Shown: positions 42,701-51,488, numbered from the stretch's first letter. The stretch is 64,000 nt of DNA from an uncultured Oscillospiraceae bacterium (GCA_902478785.1 CABSMJ010000001.1:124001-188000), one strand, 5' to 3'. The notes: generated by a model not told the origin, from the sequence alone. Program-made: numbers and translations.

Positions 42701-43665
42701 ACATCCAGCTCATCCAGCAGCTCCCCCGTCCGTCCCTTGTTGTAGAGCAGACTCACCTCCGGCTCCAGCTGTCCGGCGATGCCGCCCACGTCCTTCCGGC
42801 CCAGAACGGTGCCGGAGTTGGTGCAGCCGTCCAAATACCCGGACTGCCGCCCGGCGATGCCGCCGATGTTGTAGCCCACATGGGCATAGCCCACCGCGCC
42901 GGTGTTGACGCAGCTTTGCACAATTCCGGAGGAGAAGCCGGCGATGCCGCCGATATCGGTGCAGGCCGGCATATTTTCCGCAGAGTTGAGCTGCTCCGTA
43001 TTGAGGTCCTCCAGGCTCACCTCCGCGTCCACCTCGGTGGTGTTGATGCTGCCGCTGTTCTTGCACTGGATGATGCTGCCCAGATTCTGTCCGGCGATGC
43101 CGCCCACATAGTGTTCTCCTGTGACAGAGCCGGAAAAGGAGCAGTTGATGATCTGGCCCTCGGCCTCGTTGACGCCCACCAGGCCGCCGATGGTGTCTGT
43201 GCCGCTGACCTCCCCCGAAAAGCTGCAGTTACGCACCGTTCCCCGGTTGCTGCCGGCCAGGCCGCCGATGGTGTTCTTCCGGTCGGTGGGAGCGGCGCTG
43301 CCCTCTACGGTCAGGTCCTCCACCACGCCGGTGGGCTGGATGTAGCGGAACAGCCCCCGCACATTGCCGCTGCCGGAGATGGACACGCCGGAGATGGTGT
43401 GTCCCTGGCCTTCAAAGGTGCCGCCAAAGGTGGGGATGGGAGTGAATTCCCCCTCCTTCAGGGCAATATCCGCCTCCAGACAGACCGTTTTCCCCTGGGA
43501 CCAGCTGTCCAGCGTGCATTGCTTGGCCAGGTCCGCCAGGTCCGCCGCCGTGCGGATCTGGATGGTCTGAGGCTTCCCGGCGGCCAGAGCGGCAGGAGTC
43601 AGCAGCCCCAGGAGCAAAACGGTAGTCAAAAGGAGGCTCAGGGTCTTATGGATTTTCTGTTTCAT
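39781..43665 (-). CDS. Large exported surface protein with GLUG repeats and a long coiled coil
   Basis: Protein of 1294 aa. Signal peptide LLLTTVLLLGLLTPAALAA, then GLUG-type beta repeats (residues about 70-300; NTIGGLAGSNRGTVRNCSFS and similar). An alpha-helical coiled coil covers about 310-870, rich in Ala, Gln and Leu. A second GLUG block (about 890-1070; GGVVGLMDLGRVSGCENYG) follows, then beta-rich domains and a C-terminal membrane helix VLVAVIGGLALVGLAVVLLL with an Arg-rich tail. GLUG repeats occur in surface adhesins and IgA peptidases. It starts 20 nt inside the MMPL exporter gene, so it is translated with it and probably works with it. Confidence 0.88.
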   Translation of the reverse strand: MKQKIHKTLSLLLTTVLLLGLLTPAALAAGKPQTIQIRTAADLADLAKQCTLDSWSQGKTVCLEADIALKEGEFTPIPTFGGTFEGQGHTISGVSISGSGNVRGLFRYIQPTGVVEDLTVEGSAAPTDRKNTIGGLAGSNRGTVRNCSFSGEVSGTDTIGGLVGVNEAEGQIINCSFSGSVTGEHYVGGIAGQNLGSIIQCKNSGSINTTEVDAEVSLEDLNTEQLNSAENMPACTDIGGIAGFSSGIVQSCVNTGAVGYAHVGYNIGGIAGRQSGYLDGCTNSGTVLGRKDVGGIAGQLEPEVSLLYNKGRTGELLDELDVLRNLIDQTQTDLRGASDELTERMQALSQRAGQAQDAIGNFSDAAADWANDNIGQINSLTARASWLIDNLTPVVQDGTDAMDLVEKLAEQLGDAAQQAQTAGQLGAGAAGQMESATAQLKAAADHGRDSAEHLKTAIKHLRDGLGDSTQTDQGAAEVGEATSGLADSFQKIADGFARMQNALDKRAGTASGTQTWTTLADQMGAFQRACAALPDCLEQGGEALVRLLQDGENQETAGQMKAAGDALLAAKGTFETAGAKLAQTLAQVQMGDAAAEKALETDLTEFTAAREALCAAGDQVSKLLGSSSAPEGERWKSAMEGLNSALTEAETAEAQLETDLGKVPGKDSSQLSAVRTDLRSIKTAAQSLQTIGTQWNLAAGDADPWEEARLELQRAGEDLSSAMEDFSRAAETSAAAVRQLKEALTQAGDAAAQLHKAGNTAWQLSTQLSGMSESLSRIFRELSTRPTITIRPIDSTLREQGDALGDIFSGLLDDGDALRETMSSTSDTLLDDLEGISDQFGVITDLLRDMLQGSADEDLKDRFEDVSDQETGQADTGFLSDSRNQGTVEGDINVAGVVGSMAIEYDFDPEDDLVQQGDRSLDFRYQTRAAAVSCVNTGEITGKQDCAGGVVGLMDLGRVSGCENYGTVSSTDGDYVGGIAGASWGSIRDSWSKCHLSGGDYVGGVAGLGATVVNCHTLVDIEKGSAYLGAVAGDMDSGGQLQGNTFTSDDLGALDGISYAGKAEPVDFDTLCTTSGVPELFSQLELTFVADGVTVAVIPFQYGGGIEALPEIPAKKGYSASWPDLDYTCLTASQTLEAEYTPYTSALTDGGELPEILVDGSFSTQATVTHTTKEVTWTDGSVHHSGTAYTVEVDDPDLEQGTYTVHYRLPDTGKRYTLWVLGEDGSWSRQDYETDGQYLLLRAQDNPITFCVTEGAANWSVLVAVIGGLALVGLAVVLLLRRRRSRQHRTGGNS

Positions 43666-46150
43666 GGGCTTGGAGTTCCTCCTCTGTCTGATAGGTTCCG
43701 GTTTCCAGCATTCCAGAGACGTCGCCGTGGATCACACCGTGGATGGTGGCGTCCACCACGCCGGATACCCGGCCCCGGACGCGGCCATTGACATAGATGG
43801 TGCCGCTGACGCTTCGACTGACCTCCGGCATCTTGATGTTAAAGCGGGTCTTTTCCACGATCTCATCCCCCAGGAAGAGAATCTGGGGCAGGACGAACAT
43901 CACCAAAAAGATGGAGATCAGGGTGCCGCGGCACAGGCATTCGCCAATGCCCACAATGGCAGGCTCCGTGGTGATCTTGGCAATGAGGAACCCGGCGGAG
44001 GACAGGATGCTCCCCGAGGTCAGCACCGTGGGGAAGGACAGGTCCAGGGCCTGGATCATGGCCTCCTTTTTGGGCATCGTCGCCTTGAGCTCGCTGTACC
44101 AGGAGGAGATCACGATGGCATAGTCGATGTTGGCGCCCATCTGGATGGCTGTGACGATCAGGTAGCTCATAAAGAAGATGGGTTCCTGGGTCACGCCGGA
44201 GAAGGAGAAGTTCAGCCAGATACTGCCCTGTATCACCAAAATCAGCAAAACGGGAAGGCCCACCGACTGGAAGGTGAACAGCAGCACCAGAATCACGAAC
44301 ACCACCGACAAAACGCTGATCATGATGTTGTCCCGGGCGAAGGACACGGACAGATCATAGTCGCTGGTGGAGTTGCCCACCAGATAGACACTGTTGGCAT
44401 CATAGTACTGCTCCGCCTCCTGATGAAGGGTCTTGAGGAACGCGAAGGTCTCTTCCCCCTCCTCCGGCAGCTTCAGGCTGAGGAGTATTCTGGTGTAGTG
44501 CTCTCCCAGCAGCTGGACCCGGGCGTCGGAGAGCTGTTCATAGAGGTCATCCAGATCTGCCTTTTGCTCCTGGTCCAGATCCACATACCCCTCCTCCGCC
44601 TTGTCGTAGGCGAAGAAGAACATATCCATCAAGGGGACCGCGTAGTCATTCAATCCGCCCACGATCTGGCCGTAGTCCTCATTTTCGGCGGCATAGGCAG
44701 TGTAGAGCAGGCACACCAGGTCATAGTCCAGATCCGTCATCTCCGAAAACTGCCGGGGCGTGAGAGAGTCGGTGAGCGTGTGGCCGTCCTTGATCTCCAC
44801 ATTGGACAGCCCCAGGGCGTAGTCCACCTGGTCATAGGACTCCAGACGGCTGAGCAGCGCCTTTTCACTGGCATAGTCCCCCTTGGGCACCAGCAGCGCC
44901 ATGATATTCTGGGCGCCAAAGGTCTCATTGATCTTCTCGGTGGCGATCTGGGACTCGTTTTTCCGGGCGGTTTCAATCTCCGTATAGCCGTAGACATAGG
45001 GGCAGCGGTTGGACAGGAACAGCCCCGCCACCAGCGCCACCACAAACAGCGGCACCCCCACGTAGCGCAGCTTCAGCGTGAATTTCCCCCACCGGTCGAT
45101 CTTGGGAATGAAGCTGCGGTGGTGGGTGCGCTCCATAGCCTTGGAAAAGACCATCAGCAGGCCGGGCATTAGGGTAAACACGGAGAGCATGCTGAACAAG
45201 ATCGCCTTGATGAGGATGATGCCCATGTCAAATCCGATGCGGAACTGCATGAACATCATGGCCGCCAGGCCGGAGATGGTGGTGAGGCTGCTGGCGGAGA
45301 TGGAGGGGATGGCCGCACTCACCGCCGCAATGCAGGCCTCCCGGTCTCCGGCGTGCTCCCGCTCCTCCAAAAAGCGGTGGAGCATGATGATGGCATAGTC
45401 GATGGCCAGAGCCAGCTGCAGCACCACCGTCACCGAGTTGGACACAAAGGAGATCTCCCCGAAGATGAAATTGGTGCCCATGTTCAGCAGGGCCGCCGCC
45501 ACGAAGGTCAGCAGCAAAACGGGGATCTCCGCATAGGACCGGGAGGTGAACAGCAGCACCAGTACGATGATGACCGCCGCCACGACCAGAATGATCTGCA
45601 TCTCGCTGGCCAGCGCATCGGCCTGGGAGTCACCCACGGTGCTGTCGATGTAAAAGTCATAGGGCGCCAGCAGCTCCCGGATGGACGCCATGGCGGAGAG
45701 GCTGACAGGGTCCGTCTCCTCCCCGGCAAAGGTCACGGTAATCAGGGCATCGGCCCCTTTCATGTATTTGGCGATGTCCTCCGGTGTCTCCGGGCCGCTG
45801 TCTTCCACCTGGGTCCCGGTGGTGGAGGCCCCCAGCGTGGCGGAGGTGACTCCCTCCACCTGCTGGATCTCCTCCGCCAGGTGAGAAGCGATGTCCGCAG
45901 TCACATGGGACACCATCACCCGGGCGGTACCGAAGGTGGTGAACTCCTCGTCCATGATTGTCAGGCCCTGCCGGGTCTCCGTAGAGTCAGGCAGGTACTC
46001 CGTAATATCGTTGCAGACGCTGACCCAGTTCCGGGAAAACAGGCAAAAAATCAGGCAGCAGGCATAGAGAAAGAAGATGAGATTTCGCTTGTCTACAATG
46101 AACGTGGCCAGCTTTTCAAAAAAGGACGGTTTTCCGGTTTCTTTGCTCAC
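43646..46150 (-). CDS. MMPL/RND-family membrane transporter
   Basis: Membrane protein of 834 aa with 12 predicted helices. TM1 is near residues 18-40; two large external loops cover about 45-185 and 430-590; helix bundles read VVAAVIIVLVLLF, LALAIDYAIIMLHRFLEE and MGANIDYAIVISSWYSE (the Asp-Tyr pairs of the proton relay). A C-terminal hydrophilic tail of about 70 aa contains SGTIYVNGRVRGRVSGVVD, a bactofilin-like repeat pattern. MMPL proteins export lipids, siderophores or peptides by proton motive force. Coupled to 39781-43665; faces a TetR regulator. Confidence 0.92.
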   Translation of the reverse strand: MSKETGKPSFFEKLATFIVDKRNLIFFLYACCLIFCLFSRNWVSVCNDITEYLPDSTETRQGLTIMDEEFTTFGTARVMVSHVTADIASHLAEEIQQVEGVTSATLGASTTGTQVEDSGPETPEDIAKYMKGADALITVTFAGEETDPVSLSAMASIRELLAPYDFYIDSTVGDSQADALASEMQIILVVAAVIIVLVLLFTSRSYAEIPVLLLTFVAAALLNMGTNFIFGEISFVSNSVTVVLQLALAIDYAIIMLHRFLEEREHAGDREACIAAVSAAIPSISASSLTTISGLAAMMFMQFRIGFDMGIILIKAILFSMLSVFTLMPGLLMVFSKAMERTHHRSFIPKIDRWGKFTLKLRYVGVPLFVVALVAGLFLSNRCPYVYGYTEIETARKNESQIATEKINETFGAQNIMALLVPKGDYASEKALLSRLESYDQVDYALGLSNVEIKDGHTLTDSLTPRQFSEMTDLDYDLVCLLYTAYAAENEDYGQIVGGLNDYAVPLMDMFFFAYDKAEEGYVDLDQEQKADLDDLYEQLSDARVQLLGEHYTRILLSLKLPEEGEETFAFLKTLHQEAEQYYDANSVYLVGNSTSDYDLSVSFARDNIMISVLSVVFVILVLLFTFQSVGLPVLLILVIQGSIWLNFSFSGVTQEPIFFMSYLIVTAIQMGANIDYAIVISSWYSELKATMPKKEAMIQALDLSFPTVLTSGSILSSAGFLIAKITTEPAIVGIGECLCRGTLISIFLVMFVLPQILFLGDEIVEKTRFNIKMPEVSRSVSGTIYVNGRVRGRVSGVVDATIHGVIHGDVSGMLETGTYQTEEELQAHETENP

Positions 46151-46192
46151 AATTTCAACTCCTCCTGATGGGGATGCCGGCAGCGCGGCAGT

Positions 46193-46495
46193 TTACGGCT
46201 TCTGGGCGACGCGGGTCCCCCTCCACTGCATCCGGCAGGCCTTGGCGATGGTGGCACCGGTCAGACGTCCCTCCTGCAGCTGGAGCACCGACTCACAGGG
46301 GAACGTACTGACAGCCGTTTGGATGGAGTGAAACAGGTGCAGGGTGCCGTCCTCCGACCGCAGTCCCCGGACCGCATTCACATAGCCCACCAGCTTCAAG
46401 GTGCCGGTCACAAAGCTGCCCTTGTATTGGAGGGTCAACCGCCCCTCCCGGGGTCCCATCTGACTTTGCAGGGTGACCTGATATTCCTCCTTCAT
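46193..46495 (-). CDS. Uncharacterised small protein
   Basis: Protein of 100 aa (MKEEYQVTLQSQMGPREG...), no signal peptide or membrane helix; alternating strands suggest a small beta fold. First gene of the exporter unit, 42 nt before the MMPL gene. Start at 46495 preferred (AGAGGAG upstream); 46516 is possible. No family recognised. Confidence 0.65.
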   Translation of the reverse strand: MKEEYQVTLQSQMGPREGRLTLQYKGSFVTGTLKLVGYVNAVRGLRSEDGTLHLFHSIQTAVSTFPCESVLQLQEGRLTGATIAKACRMQWRGTRVAQKP

Positions 46496-46572
46496 GGCTT
46501 CCCGCTCCTCTCCCATTTTCTTTCAGCATAGGAGATCACCGGGCAGAACACAACATGCAGATACCCGGCAGA

Positions 46573-46588
46573 TGTCAGAAATCTGACA
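46573..46588. promoter_or_regulatory. Palindromic operator candidate in the divergent TetR/MMPL spacer
   Basis: TGTCAGA-AA-TCTGACA, perfect 7-bp arms, between the starts at 46495 (minus) and 46683 (plus). Likely site of the adjacent TetR protein. Confidence 0.55.
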
Positions 46589-46608
46589 CTTGCCCCCATT
46601 GTGCATCT

Positions 46609-46637
46609 ATGACAATGCCCGACAGCTGTGCTATACT
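46609..46637 (+). promoter_or_regulatory. Promoter of the TetR gene
   Basis: ATGACA (46609-46614), 17 nt, TATACT (46632-46637); both hexamers match at 5 of 6. Confidence 0.6.
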
Positions 46638-46682
46638 GGATTCTCAAAGACTACACTGCGGAAGAAGTCTCTGGAGGTCAAG

Positions 46683-47291
46683 ATGGAAAAGCGGACTTAT
46701 GAGGCCAGCTATACAGCCAAGCGGGAGATCTGTGCCGCCTTGAAAAAGCTGATGGCCCAAAAGCCTTTGAATAAGATCACGGTGGCAGAGGTCATGAAGG
46801 CCTGCGGCATGACCCGCCAGCATTTCTACTATCACTTTGCAGACATCTATGACGCGGTGCGCTGGATGTTTGAGGAGGAGGCCGTGGCGCTGCTGCGCAA
46901 GCACGAGGGCGTCATGCTGTGGCAGGACGGCCTGCTGCAGCTGTTCCAGTACCTCCAGGACAACCGGGCGGTCTGCCTGTGTGCCATGCACTCCATGAGC
47001 CGGGAGCATCTCCGGGCCTTTTTCCAGACCGATATCCATGCCATCATTCAAAGCACCATCCAGGCCATTGCCACAGATCTCAACTACCAGGCCAGTGACC
47101 AGGAGCTGACGCTGCTGACTGGATTCTATGTAGGTGCACTGGTCAATATGGTGGAAGCTTGGCTGCTGGGAGAGATCGAGGCCAGCCCCAAGGAGCTGAT
47201 CGATTTTGTGGACCAAACGCTGCGGGACCATGTCCGGGGAGTAGCCCTCCGGTTATCCGAGGCCACTTCACATACAGATCCGTTTTTGTAG
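46683..47291 (+). CDS. TetR-family regulator
   Basis: Regulator of 202 aa. Helix-turn-helix PLNKITVAEVMKACGMTRQH followed by FYYHFADIYDAVRWMF, as in 33849-34433. Start ATG 46683 after GGAGG. Divergent from the MMPL unit and probably its repressor; co-directional with 47311-47949 after a 19-nt gap. Confidence 0.92.
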   Translation: MEKRTYEASYTAKREICAALKKLMAQKPLNKITVAEVMKACGMTRQHFYYHFADIYDAVRWMFEEEAVALLRKHEGVMLWQDGLLQLFQYLQDNRAVCLCAMHSMSREHLRAFFQTDIHAIIQSTIQAIATDLNYQASDQELTLLTGFYVGALVNMVEAWLLGEIEASPKELIDFVDQTLRDHVRGVALRLSEATSHTDPFL

Positions 47292-47310
47292 CTTATAAGG
47301 AGGGAGTAGG

Positions 47311-47949
47311 ATGCGTATGCCCATGATCGCTCTGGGCCGTCAGTTCGGCAGCGGCGGCCGGGAGATCGGAAAACTGCTGGCGGAACGGTGGGAGATCTCC
47401 TGCTATGACCGGGAGCTCATCACTCTGGCAGCCCAAAAAGCCGGGCTGCAGGAGGAGCTGTTTGCAGGGAAGGATGAAAAGGCCGCCAATCCCTGGCTGT
47501 TCACCGGCGTCTATGAGGGCGGCGCCGGAGTGCGGAAGGGCCAGCCGGCGGAGGACATTCTCTTTGAGATGCAAAGTCAGGTCATTCTGGACCTGGCGCG
47601 GACAGCCCCCTGCATCATTGTGGGCCGGTGCGGAGATTTTGTCCTCCGCTCCGCCGGCATCCCCGTGGTGAGTCTGTTCATCTGCGCCCCCTTCGCTGAC
47701 CGTGTCCGGCGCCGGATGGAGCGAGAGCATCTGAGTCAGAAGGCCGCCGAGGATCTGGTGCGGAAAATCGACCGGCAGCGGGGGAAATATTACAGCTCCC
47801 ACACCGGTCAAAGCTGGGGCACTCCCGAGACCTATGACTTTTGCATCAACAGCTCCCTCCTGGGTCTGGAGGGTACCACCGAGTGGATTCTCTCCTGTGT
47901 CAAGGCCCTGGAGGGGCGGACCGCCGGCAATTCCCCCATCGCCCCCTAA
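47311..47949 (+). CDS. Cytidylate kinase-like family protein
   Basis: P-loop protein of 212 aa. IALGRQFGSGGREIGKLLAE carries the nucleotide-binding loop, and SCYDRELI, IIVGRCGDFVL and ADRVRRRMERE match the CMP-kinase-like family (AAA_26). Such proteins are common in gut Clostridia; their substrate is mostly unproven. AAGGAGGG precedes the ATG. Confidence 0.9.
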   Translation: MRMPMIALGRQFGSGGREIGKLLAERWEISCYDRELITLAAQKAGLQEELFAGKDEKAANPWLFTGVYEGGAGVRKGQPAEDILFEMQSQVILDLARTAPCIIVGRCGDFVLRSAGIPVVSLFICAPFADRVRRRMEREHLSQKAAEDLVRKIDRQRGKYYSSHTGQSWGTPETYDFCINSSLLGLEGTTEWILSCVKALEGRTAGNSPIAP

Positions 47950-47957
47950 AGCGCAGC

Positions 47958-47995
47958 AAGGGCGCTGTGACCGATTTCGGTCACAGCGCCCTTTT
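47958..47995 (+). terminator. Rho-independent terminator
   Basis: AAGGGCGCTGTGACCG and its exact complement, ATTT loop, then TT, 9 nt after the kinase-like gene. Confidence 0.85.
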
Positions 47996-48027
47996 CATCG
48001 AAAGGAGTTTACCTTGGAAGCGGTCTT

Positions 48028-49383
48028 TCACCGCTCCGGTGCACTCAGGCGGCCCCAATAGTGATATTTCCTTCGGTTTGCCGCCAGGAGCACTGCCGTC
48101 ACCCCCACGGCCATGGCCTCCGCCGCCACCATGGAGAGCCAGATGCCCTGAAGACCCCAAAGCAGCGGGAGCAGCAGCACCGCCACCACCTGAAACACCA
48201 GCGTGCGCAAAAAGGAGATCAGCGCAGACACCAGGCCGTCGTTGAGCGCGGTGAAGAAGGAGGAGCCAAAAATGGCAAAGCCGGAGAACAAAAAGGAAAA
48301 GGAATAGATGGCAAAGCCCTCCAGGGTGATGCCCAACAGCTCCTGGTCGTATCCCACGAACAAAACCGACAGGGGCTTGGCCAGCAGCTCCGCCGCCCCG
48401 CACATAGCCACGGAAAAGCAGGCCACGATACCCAGGCTCTTCCGCAGAAGACTTTGAAGCTCTCTGTGGTGGCCCGCCCCGTAGTGATAGCTGACCACCG
48501 GTGCCGTTCCCACTGCATATCCCAAAAACGCCGCCTGGAACACCAGATTCACATACATCAGCACCCCGTAGGCCGCCACGCCGTTCTCGCCGGCATAGCG
48601 GAGCAGCTGGACATTGTACAGCATGCTCACCAGGGACATGGAGACATTGCTCATCAGCTCGGAGGAGCCGTTGGTGCAGGTCTTCAGCACCGCCTTGCCG
48701 TCAAAGCGGGTCCTGGTCAGGCGCAGCAGACTGGTGTTGGGGCGCAGGAAGTAGAGCAGCGGCAAAATGCCTCCCACGCACTGGCTCAGGGCCGTGGCTG
48801 CGGCGGCTCCCTGGAGCCCACAGGGGAACACCGCCACAAGCAGGGCATCCAGCACCGCGTTGGTCAGCCCTGCCGCCACGGTCACATACAGGCCCAGCTT
48901 GGGCTTTTGGGCCGTGGCGAAGAGGCACTGGAACTCGTACTGGAGCACGTAGGCCGGCACCGCCGCCAGGATGATACGGCCATAGGTGACGCAGTCCTCC
49001 AGCATCTGCCCCTGGGCCCCCAGCAGCTTGGCCACCGGGCGCAGGAGCACCAGCCCCAGCACCGCCAGCACTATGCCGCTGGCCAGGGAGAGATAGACCA
49101 GCAACGAGAAGATCTGGTTGGCCTCCTCCCGCTTACCCTCCCCCATGGTCTTGGCAATCAGCGCACCGCCGCCGGTACCGAACATAAACCCCACGCAGCC
49201 CAGCACCAGCAGAAACGGCATGATAAAATTCACCGCGGCAAAGGGGGTCTTGCCCACAAAGTTGGAGACAAAAAAGCCGTCCACCACCCCATAGATCGAG
49301 GTGAAGATCAGCATGACAATGGACGGAAAGGTGAACCGCAGCAATCGGCCCACGGTAAAGTGATCGGACAGTTGGATCGTCAT
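48028..49383 (-). CDS. MATE-family multidrug efflux transporter
   Basis: Membrane exporter of 451 aa with 12 helices in two homologous halves. Typical segments: IYGVVDGFFVSNFVGKTPFA at the start, GTGGGALIAKTMGEGKREEA in helices 2-3, and YHYGAGHHRELQSLLRKS in the second half. Exchanges cationic drugs or metabolites for Na or H. It follows the MarR gene with a 91-nt gap on the same strand. Confidence 0.95.
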   Translation of the reverse strand: MTIQLSDHFTVGRLLRFTFPSIVMLIFTSIYGVVDGFFVSNFVGKTPFAAVNFIMPFLLVLGCVGFMFGTGGGALIAKTMGEGKREEANQIFSLLVYLSLASGIVLAVLGLVLLRPVAKLLGAQGQMLEDCVTYGRIILAAVPAYVLQYEFQCLFATAQKPKLGLYVTVAAGLTNAVLDALLVAVFPCGLQGAAAATALSQCVGGILPLLYFLRPNTSLLRLTRTRFDGKAVLKTCTNGSSELMSNVSMSLVSMLYNVQLLRYAGENGVAAYGVLMYVNLVFQAAFLGYAVGTAPVVSYHYGAGHHRELQSLLRKSLGIVACFSVAMCGAAELLAKPLSVLFVGYDQELLGITLEGFAIYSFSFLFSGFAIFGSSFFTALNDGLVSALISFLRTLVFQVVAVLLLPLLWGLQGIWLSMVAAEAMAVGVTAVLLAANRRKYHYWGRLSAPER

Positions 49384-49474
49384 ATACGGATTCTCCCAGC
49401 CCTCCGGGGCGTCAAGCCGCCGGAAGGTCTCCTTTCAGATTTGCGCTGTGGGCGCCAGCCGGCACCAAACCAGG

Positions 49475-49909
49475 TCACACGCTTTGGGCTTTTTCCCGCA
49501 GCTCCGTCAAAAACCGCTCCGTCAGCCCCAGATACTGCTGGACCTCCTCCTGGGACCAGGCGTCCAGGACCTGGTTTTCCATACGGAGGATCTGCCGGGC
49601 GGTGCCGTCGCAGAACCGGTCCCCCTCCTGGGTCAGGCAGACGGTCTTGGACCGGGCGCCTGCCGCCTGGAGATAGACCAGCCCCTCCCGCTCCAGCTTG
49701 CGCAGAGCGGAGTTGACGGTCTGCTTGCTCAGCCCCGTCCGCTGGCAGATCAGGTGCAGCGGACAGCTGACCCCTGCGTCGCAGATGGTGTAAAGGATTT
49801 TAGAGACACTGTCGGACATCCCCAGCCGGAAGGACAGATCGTGATACACCGCGTCCAGCTCTCCCAGCAGATGGTTGAAGCGCCGGATGGCGGAATCGCC
49901 GTTGGCCAT
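49475..49909 (-). CDS. MarR-family repressor
   Basis: Regulator of 144 aa with winged helix CQRTGLSKQTVNSALRKLER and wing GLVYLQAAGARSKTVCLT. Start ATG 49909 after AGGAGGG. Two palindromes lie in its promoter (49927-49975), so it most likely represses itself and the MATE exporter until a ligand binds. Confidence 0.95.
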   Translation of the reverse strand: MANGDSAIRRFNHLLGELDAVYHDLSFRLGMSDSVSKILYTICDAGVSCPLHLICQRTGLSKQTVNSALRKLEREGLVYLQAAGARSKTVCLTQEGDRFCDGTARQILRMENQVLDAWSQEEVQQYLGLTERFLTELREKAQSV

Positions 49910-49926
49910 TTTGCTCCCTCCTCATT

Positions 49927-49975
49927 GTACGAAATCATACCATCGGATTTTAGTACGATTTCGTACAAATGTCAA
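49927..49975 (-). promoter_or_regulatory. MarR-MATE promoter with two operators
   Basis: TTGACA (49975-49970), 17 nt, TAAAAT (49952-49947). Operator 1 GTACGATTTCGTAC (49953-49966) fills the spacer; operator 2 GTACGAAATCATAC (49927-49940) lies just downstream. Centres are 26 bp apart. Outer arms TTGTACGAAATC and GATTTCGTACAA form a 12-bp inverted repeat. Confidence 0.8.
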
Positions 49976-50148
49976 GTGCGGCTTTGCCTTTCCCCTATCC
50001 TCCGACGCCTCTTTGTCCGGGCAGGGCGGAGGAAAAATCTGCATCAAGGCCGCCGGACAGCAACAAGTGTTTTACAAATGCCGGCTTTTGGATTACGATG
50101 TATAGTTGAGAAAGTTTACACGATTGCACAGAAAAAGGAGTGTACTCT

Positions 50149-51357
50149 ATGCCGAAATTTGCACAGCGTATGACCACCATGGAAAAGTCCGCACGGGTTG
50201 TGGAAAAGCTCTTCAAATCCATGACCTCCCCGGAGACCATCTCCTTCGGCGGCGGTGCGCCCGCCAAGGAGCTCTTCCCCACGAAGACTCTTCAGGATAT
50301 CTCCTATGATCTCTTCGGTTCCCCCCAGCAGGGACAGCGGATGCTGCAGTATGGCAGCCCGGAGGGCGAGCGGGAGCTGCGGGAGGTGGTGGCCCAGTTT
50401 CTGCTGGAGCCCAAAGGCGTCTGCGCCGCGCCGGAGGATATCATGATCGTCAACGGCGGGTTGGAGACCATGAACCTGATCTGTCAGGTGTTCATCGACC
50501 CCGGAGACGTGATTCTGGTGGAATCCCCCACGTTTGTCCACTGCGTGGAGATCTTCGAGATGTTCCAGGCCAAGTGCGTAGCGGTGGAGAGCGATGAGCA
50601 GGGCCTTTGCATGGACGATGTGGAGCAAAAGATCCGGGAGCTCCACCCCAAGCTGGTCTATGTCATCCCCACCTTCCAAAATCCCAGCGGCAAGACGCTG
50701 CCTCTGGAGCGGCGACGGCAGCTGGCGGAGCTGGGCAGCCGGTATGACGTGCTGATCCTGGAGGACGATCCCTACCGCGACCTGCGGTACAGCGGGGAGG
50801 AGCTGCCCCCCATCCAGGCCTTTGACACCACCGGCCACACGGTCCTGGCAGGCAGCTTCTCCAAGATCTTCTCCCCCGGCGCCCGGCTGGGCTATGTCCA
50901 TGCCTCTCCCGCCATCATCGCCAAGCTCTACAACGCCAAGACCGCCACCAACTCCCAGACCTCCACGCTGATCCAGCTCCTGTGCGCGGAGTTTTTCCGG
51001 CGGGGCTATTTCCCGGCCCATCTGGAGCGGGTCATCGACCTGTACCGGGAGCGGCGGGACGTGATGATCGAGTGCATCGACCGCTTCTTCCCCGCCGGTA
51101 CCCGCCGCACCTTCCCGGATGGCGGACTGTTCACCTGGGTGGAGCTGCCCGGCGGCATCAACACCACCGAGCTGCTGGAACGGGCCTGGAGCTATCAGGT
51201 GGCCTTTATGCCCGGCGAGGGCTTCTTTGTGGAAGGCAATAGCAAGGGCACCAACTGCATGCGCCTGAGCTTCGGCAATGTGTCGCCGGAAAACATCCGC
51301 GTGGGCATGGAGCGTCTGGGCCGCCTGATCGCAGACGCCACCCAGGGCGCCAACTGA
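50149..51357 (+). CDS. PLP-dependent aminotransferase (2-aminoadipate/MocR-type catalytic domain)
   Basis: Fold-type I aminotransferase of 402 aa without the GntR DNA-binding part. PLP-site residues: VNGGLETMNLICQVFIDPGD, IPTFQNPSGKTL, LEDDPYRDLRY and the Schiff-base Lys in AGSFSKIFSPGARLGY. Start ATG 50149, 8 nt after AAAAGGAG. Followed by folate-linked genes, so it may feed amino acid-derived one-carbon metabolism (inference). Confidence 0.93.
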   Translation: MPKFAQRMTTMEKSARVVEKLFKSMTSPETISFGGGAPAKELFPTKTLQDISYDLFGSPQQGQRMLQYGSPEGERELREVVAQFLLEPKGVCAAPEDIMIVNGGLETMNLICQVFIDPGDVILVESPTFVHCVEIFEMFQAKCVAVESDEQGLCMDDVEQKIRELHPKLVYVIPTFQNPSGKTLPLERRRQLAELGSRYDVLILEDDPYRDLRYSGEELPPIQAFDTTGHTVLAGSFSKIFSPGARLGYVHASPAIIAKLYNAKTATNSQTSTLIQLLCAEFFRRGYFPAHLERVIDLYRERRDVMIECIDRFFPAGTRRTFPDGGLFTWVELPGGINTTELLERAWSYQVAFMPGEGFFVEGNSKGTNCMRLSFGNVSPENIRVGMERLGRLIADATQGAN

Positions 51358-51360
51358 GCG

Positions 51361-51488
51361 CCTCGCCCTCTCTGGTCCAGAGAGAAACTGGGCGGTGAGG
51401 GCCCGATGCCGGAAGCGCACATTCTCAGCGAGGCGGATATTCCGCCTCTAAACCGCGGGTCCCACGCCCCAAAGCGGGACAGGGACCC
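51361..51488 (+). other. Hairpin-rich leader before the folate genes
   Basis: Three elements in 130 nt: a two-part hairpin at 51361-51400 (CTCTCT/AGAGAG core), a perfect 8-bp hairpin at 51430-51448, and GGGTCCC (51457-51463), which can pair with GGGACCC at 51482-51488 or, shorter, with GGGAC at 51476-51480. The alternative pairing resembles a switch, but no known riboswitch class was matched. Confidence 0.4.

Noticed and set aside
51361..51488. THF, ZTP (pfl) riboswitch or T-box leader
   Set aside because: The CCGCCTGGGCA core of ZTP and the AGGGTGG part of the T-box sequence are absent, and no THF riboswitch blocks were found; only generic hairpins remain.
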